From positions 1-64,000 of the forward strand of contig JAITKM010000018.1 in assembly GCA_031278395.1 (NCBI GenBank): a DNA stretch of 64,000 nucleotides. The letters run 5' to 3'. Origin of the DNA: Deltaproteobacteria bacterium. GTDB lineage: Bacteria > Bdellovibrionota_C > UBA2361 > SZUA-149 > JAITKM01. Of this stretch, positions 61,333 through 64,000 are shown piece by piece (position 1 is the first letter of the stretch; each line of letters starts with the position of its first letter). Under the pieces are notes generated by a model. It was not told where the DNA came from. It was given only the letters and a program-made list of their open reading frames with translations, and ran no database searches. The position numbers were made by a program, and so were the translations under genes.

Positions 61333-63800
61333 GCAAAAAACTAGATTTCGATAATATAAATATTAACGCTTTAAATCGTTTACCAACGCTACTTAGGGAA
61401 TGGTTACCTGAAGGAGTACAACAAGGAAACGAATATGTATGTGGCTCATGGAACGGAGAGAAAGGGACATCGTTATCTATTAATATTAACACTGGTAAAG
61501 GTGGAGATTTTGCCTCTAACGATTTAGTTGGTGATCCTATAGGAATTTATGCAAAACGGTTTAATATAGATAGGGTTCAAGCAGCTAGAGAATTAGATAA
61601 AATAGTTAACAATACACCTGAGGTTATATCCAAGCCTAAAAAAGTAGATTCCGAAGTAGAAAAGATAAAAAAATTAAATAAAATTCTTTCAGAGTCTGTT
61701 TCGTTGCTTAAAACACCTGCTCAAAAATATCTCCAAAATAGAGGATTAACTTCTTGTAATACTAATATTTTTAAATATCGTCCTCATAAATCCGGCGGTG
61801 GTTCTCTAGTCTGTATAGCGTTTAATGAAAATAATGAGGTTAAGGCTGTTCAACAAGTTTTTATAACTGCTGAAGGTAAAAAGAATACAATTGTAAAGAA
61901 TATAAAAATAACAAACGGGTTTCCGTCTGGTAATCCAATAAGAATACCAAGGCGTCCAAGTGTTTCAGAAAATACACCTATAATTGTCTGCGAAGGACCA
62001 GAAGATGCGATAACCTTATCTAATGCTACAGGGTTTGAAGTCTGGGGAACATGTGGACTTAGTTTTATGGATAAGATTCCTTTTATTCCTGAACGCCAGT
62101 ATTTAATTGTTCGAGACAATGACCCTATAGGCTCTGAAGCAGATGTAAAAATTAACAAAATTATCTCAACGTTAATAGACCGAGGTTTAAACAATCTGTT
62201 ATGCACACGTCCGCCGGATGGAGTTAAGGATTCAAATGAATTATTGAAGACTACTGGAATTAAAGCTGTTGAAGAAATGATTAATAACGCCCAGCCGGTG
62301 CATGATTTTAGGAATTTAACCGAGGAAGACACCCAAAAATCTCAAGCCTTAGAAAATGAAGTATGCGAAAATAATGAAGTAAATAAATTTTTAACTAAAG
62401 AAGGGTTAAAAATAAAAAACTGTTCGAAATATGAATATAACGACACTGGAAATTCTGAACGCATTGTTGAGCATTGGGGGGATAAAGTTAAATATATAGA
62501 CGAATTAAGTTGGGCTATATATAAAAAAGGAAGATGGGAGCTGGCATCTGATAAAAGAGCGCTTAATATGGTTATGGATGTTATTAAAAAAATAAAAAAA
62601 GAAAGAAATTACATCACAGAGATTAGAAAAGAGGCTTTAGAAAAGTGGTATTGGAAATCAAGAAGCGAACATTGTACTAGGGCATCTCTTAATCTAGCAA
62701 AAGCAAAACTTCTTATTGAAGCAGAAAAATTTAATCAGTATCCATATTATTTAAATTGCAATAACGGTGTTTTGGATCTTAAAACTGGGAAGCTTTTACC
62801 ACATAACCCGGAATATTACTTAACTAAAAAGATAGATACTAATTATGACCCATCGGCAAAGTGCCCCCAATGGGATAAGTTTCTAAATGAAATTTTCTCT
62901 GGCAATATAGATTTAATTAATTATATTCAAAGATGTGTTGGATATAGTTTAACAGGCGATACATGTGAACAGTGTATGTTTATTTTTTTAGGGCATGGTT
63001 CTGATGGGAAGTCTCTATTTTTTGATGTATTAAAGAATTTACTACGGGATTATCATTGCAATATTCCTGTTTCTACTTTTGAGCTAAAAAAACAGGAGAA
63101 TGAAGCACAACCGTTTATAGCTCAATTACAAAATATTCGTTTCGTTGTGTCAGCAGAAAGTAATACAGATGTTTATTTTAATGAAGCATTAATAAAATCA
63201 CTAACAGGAGAAAGAGAGATTGTGACTAGGGGACTATATTCTGCCCCAATAAATATGAAAATAGAGTTTAAAATTTGGTTATCTACTAATTATAAGTTAA
63301 AACTTAAAAATACTGAAAGAGGAATAAAAAGGCGTTTAAAATTAATTCCTTTAAACGAATATTTTTATGAAGATGGCGATAATTCAGAAGAGGCGAAAAA
63401 AGGAAGATTAAAGGATAAAAAATTATATGAAAAACTTTCAACGGAAAAAGAAGGTATTCTTGCTTGGGCAATTAGGGGATGTTTAGAGTGGCAAAAACTA
63501 GGTGGATTACATGAGGTAGACATAGTTAAGGATACAACAGAAAACTATTTTAAAGAAATGGATACTATTGGAAATTTTTTAGAAGAGTGTTGCGAAAAAA
63601 ATCCTTGCTATTCTATAGAGGCAAGAGATTTGTATCAATCTTATAGAAAATGGTGTGAAAAAACGGGACATATAGCATTTGCAGACAATGGTTTTTATAG
63701 AAAATTATCGGAAAAAAATATCGAAAGAAGACACACACGATGTGGAAATAGATATTTTGGAATAGTATTAAAAAATTGGAATAATAATTTTGTTAATTAG
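61329..63800 (+). CDS. D5/P4-type primase-helicase with TOPRIM-like domain
   Basis: VCEGPEDAITLSNATG, YLIVRDND; SF3 Walker A GHGSDGKSLFFDVL. Confidence 0.88.
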   Translation: MSKKLDFDNININALNRLPTLLREWLPEGVQQGNEYVCGSWNGEKGTSLSININTGKGGDFASNDLVGDPIGIYAKRFNIDRVQAARELDKIVNNTPEVISKPKKVDSEVEKIKKLNKILSESVSLLKTPAQKYLQNRGLTSCNTNIFKYRPHKSGGGSLVCIAFNENNEVKAVQQVFITAEGKKNTIVKNIKITNGFPSGNPIRIPRRPSVSENTPIIVCEGPEDAITLSNATGFEVWGTCGLSFMDKIPFIPERQYLIVRDNDPIGSEADVKINKIISTLIDRGLNNLLCTRPPDGVKDSNELLKTTGIKAVEEMINNAQPVHDFRNLTEEDTQKSQALENEVCENNEVNKFLTKEGLKIKNCSKYEYNDTGNSERIVEHWGDKVKYIDELSWAIYKKGRWELASDKRALNMVMDVIKKIKKERNYITEIRKEALEKWYWKSRSEHCTRASLNLAKAKLLIEAEKFNQYPYYLNCNNGVLDLKTGKLLPHNPEYYLTKKIDTNYDPSAKCPQWDKFLNEIFSGNIDLINYIQRCVGYSLTGDTCEQCMFIFLGHGSDGKSLFFDVLKNLLRDYHCNIPVSTFELKKQENEAQPFIAQLQNIRFVVSAESNTDVYFNEALIKSLTGEREIVTRGLYSAPINMKIEFKIWLSTNYKLKLKNTERGIKRRLKLIPLNEYFYEDGDNSEEAKKGRLKDKKLYEKLSTEKEGILAWAIRGCLEWQKLGGLHEVDIVKDTTENYFKEMDTIGNFLEECCEKNPCYSIEARDLYQSYRKWCEKTGHIAFADNGFYRKLSEKNIERRHTRCGNRYFGIVLKNWNNNFVN

Positions 63801-63809
63801 GGAAAATTT

Positions 63810-64000
63810 ATGTATTACGATGTATTAAAAGAGTTAAATGAAGCCGATAAATATATTGAGGCAAATTCAAATAACTTGTGTAAAAAATTTAAAACAATAA
63901 AAGAATATAATATGCTTAAAAAATGGATAGATGATAAAAAAAATTCCAATTATAGAAAAAAAATACCGCCAGTCGTAGGCTTTTATTGTTTTTTAATTCA
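63810..64000 (+). CDS. Partial ORF running off the window
   Basis: MYYDVLKELNEADKYIEANSNNLCKKFKTIKEYNMLKKWIDDKK..., no stop before the edge. Confidence 0.5.
   Translation, partial: MYYDVLKELNEADKYIEANSNNLCKKFKTIKEYNMLKKWIDDKKNSNYRKKIPPVVGFYCFLI

Larger units (their letters stand above)
51981..64000. mobile_element. Integrated phage-like element (left part; right end outside the window)
   Basis: Starts at a disrupted tRNA gene; carries a divergent repressor switch, recombination genes, helicase and D5 primase-helicase. Confidence 0.85.

Noticed and set aside
1-64000. CRISPR array
   Set aside because: No regularly spaced direct repeats noticed; the Cas4-like nuclease fits a phage recombination operon rather than a CRISPR locus

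Overview
AT-rich bacterial chromosomal window from a likely diderm, fermentative or anaerobic lineage. About 52 kb is host housekeeping sequence: rpsP, an NADH-type [FeFe]-hydrogenase operon, kdsB, rpmH, fumarate reductase/succinate dehydrogenase C and A, argH, lolA, rimO, mreB, dapA/dapB, ppdK, rplKAJL-rpoBC, dut and tmRNA. At about 51.98 kb a tRNA-Leu gene stops abruptly in its D-arm, and an integrated phage-like element begins and runs off the right edge of the window. The element has a leftward recombination operon (HTH, SSB-tail protein, zinc-hook ATPase, RecT-like annealing protein, Cas4/RecB-like nuclease), a HigBA-like toxin-antitoxin pair, a translationally coupled DUF1828-like pair whose upstream gene carries a +1 frameshift, and a repressor with a degenerate S24 dyad. 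A divergent rightward replication operon follows (helicase, VRR-NUC, D5-type primase-helicase). The most interesting signals are: (1) a promoter directly followed by a ~65-nt three-way-junction RNA ending in a U-run in the phage switch region; (2) the truncated tRNA-Leu marking the element boundary; (3) the frameshifted coupled pair and the apparently non-cleavable repressor; (4) a chimeric ORF joining a C-terminal seryl-tRNA synthetase remnant to the N-terminus of a second ORF family that recurs beside tmRNA. All family calls were made by eye from motifs; no database search was run.
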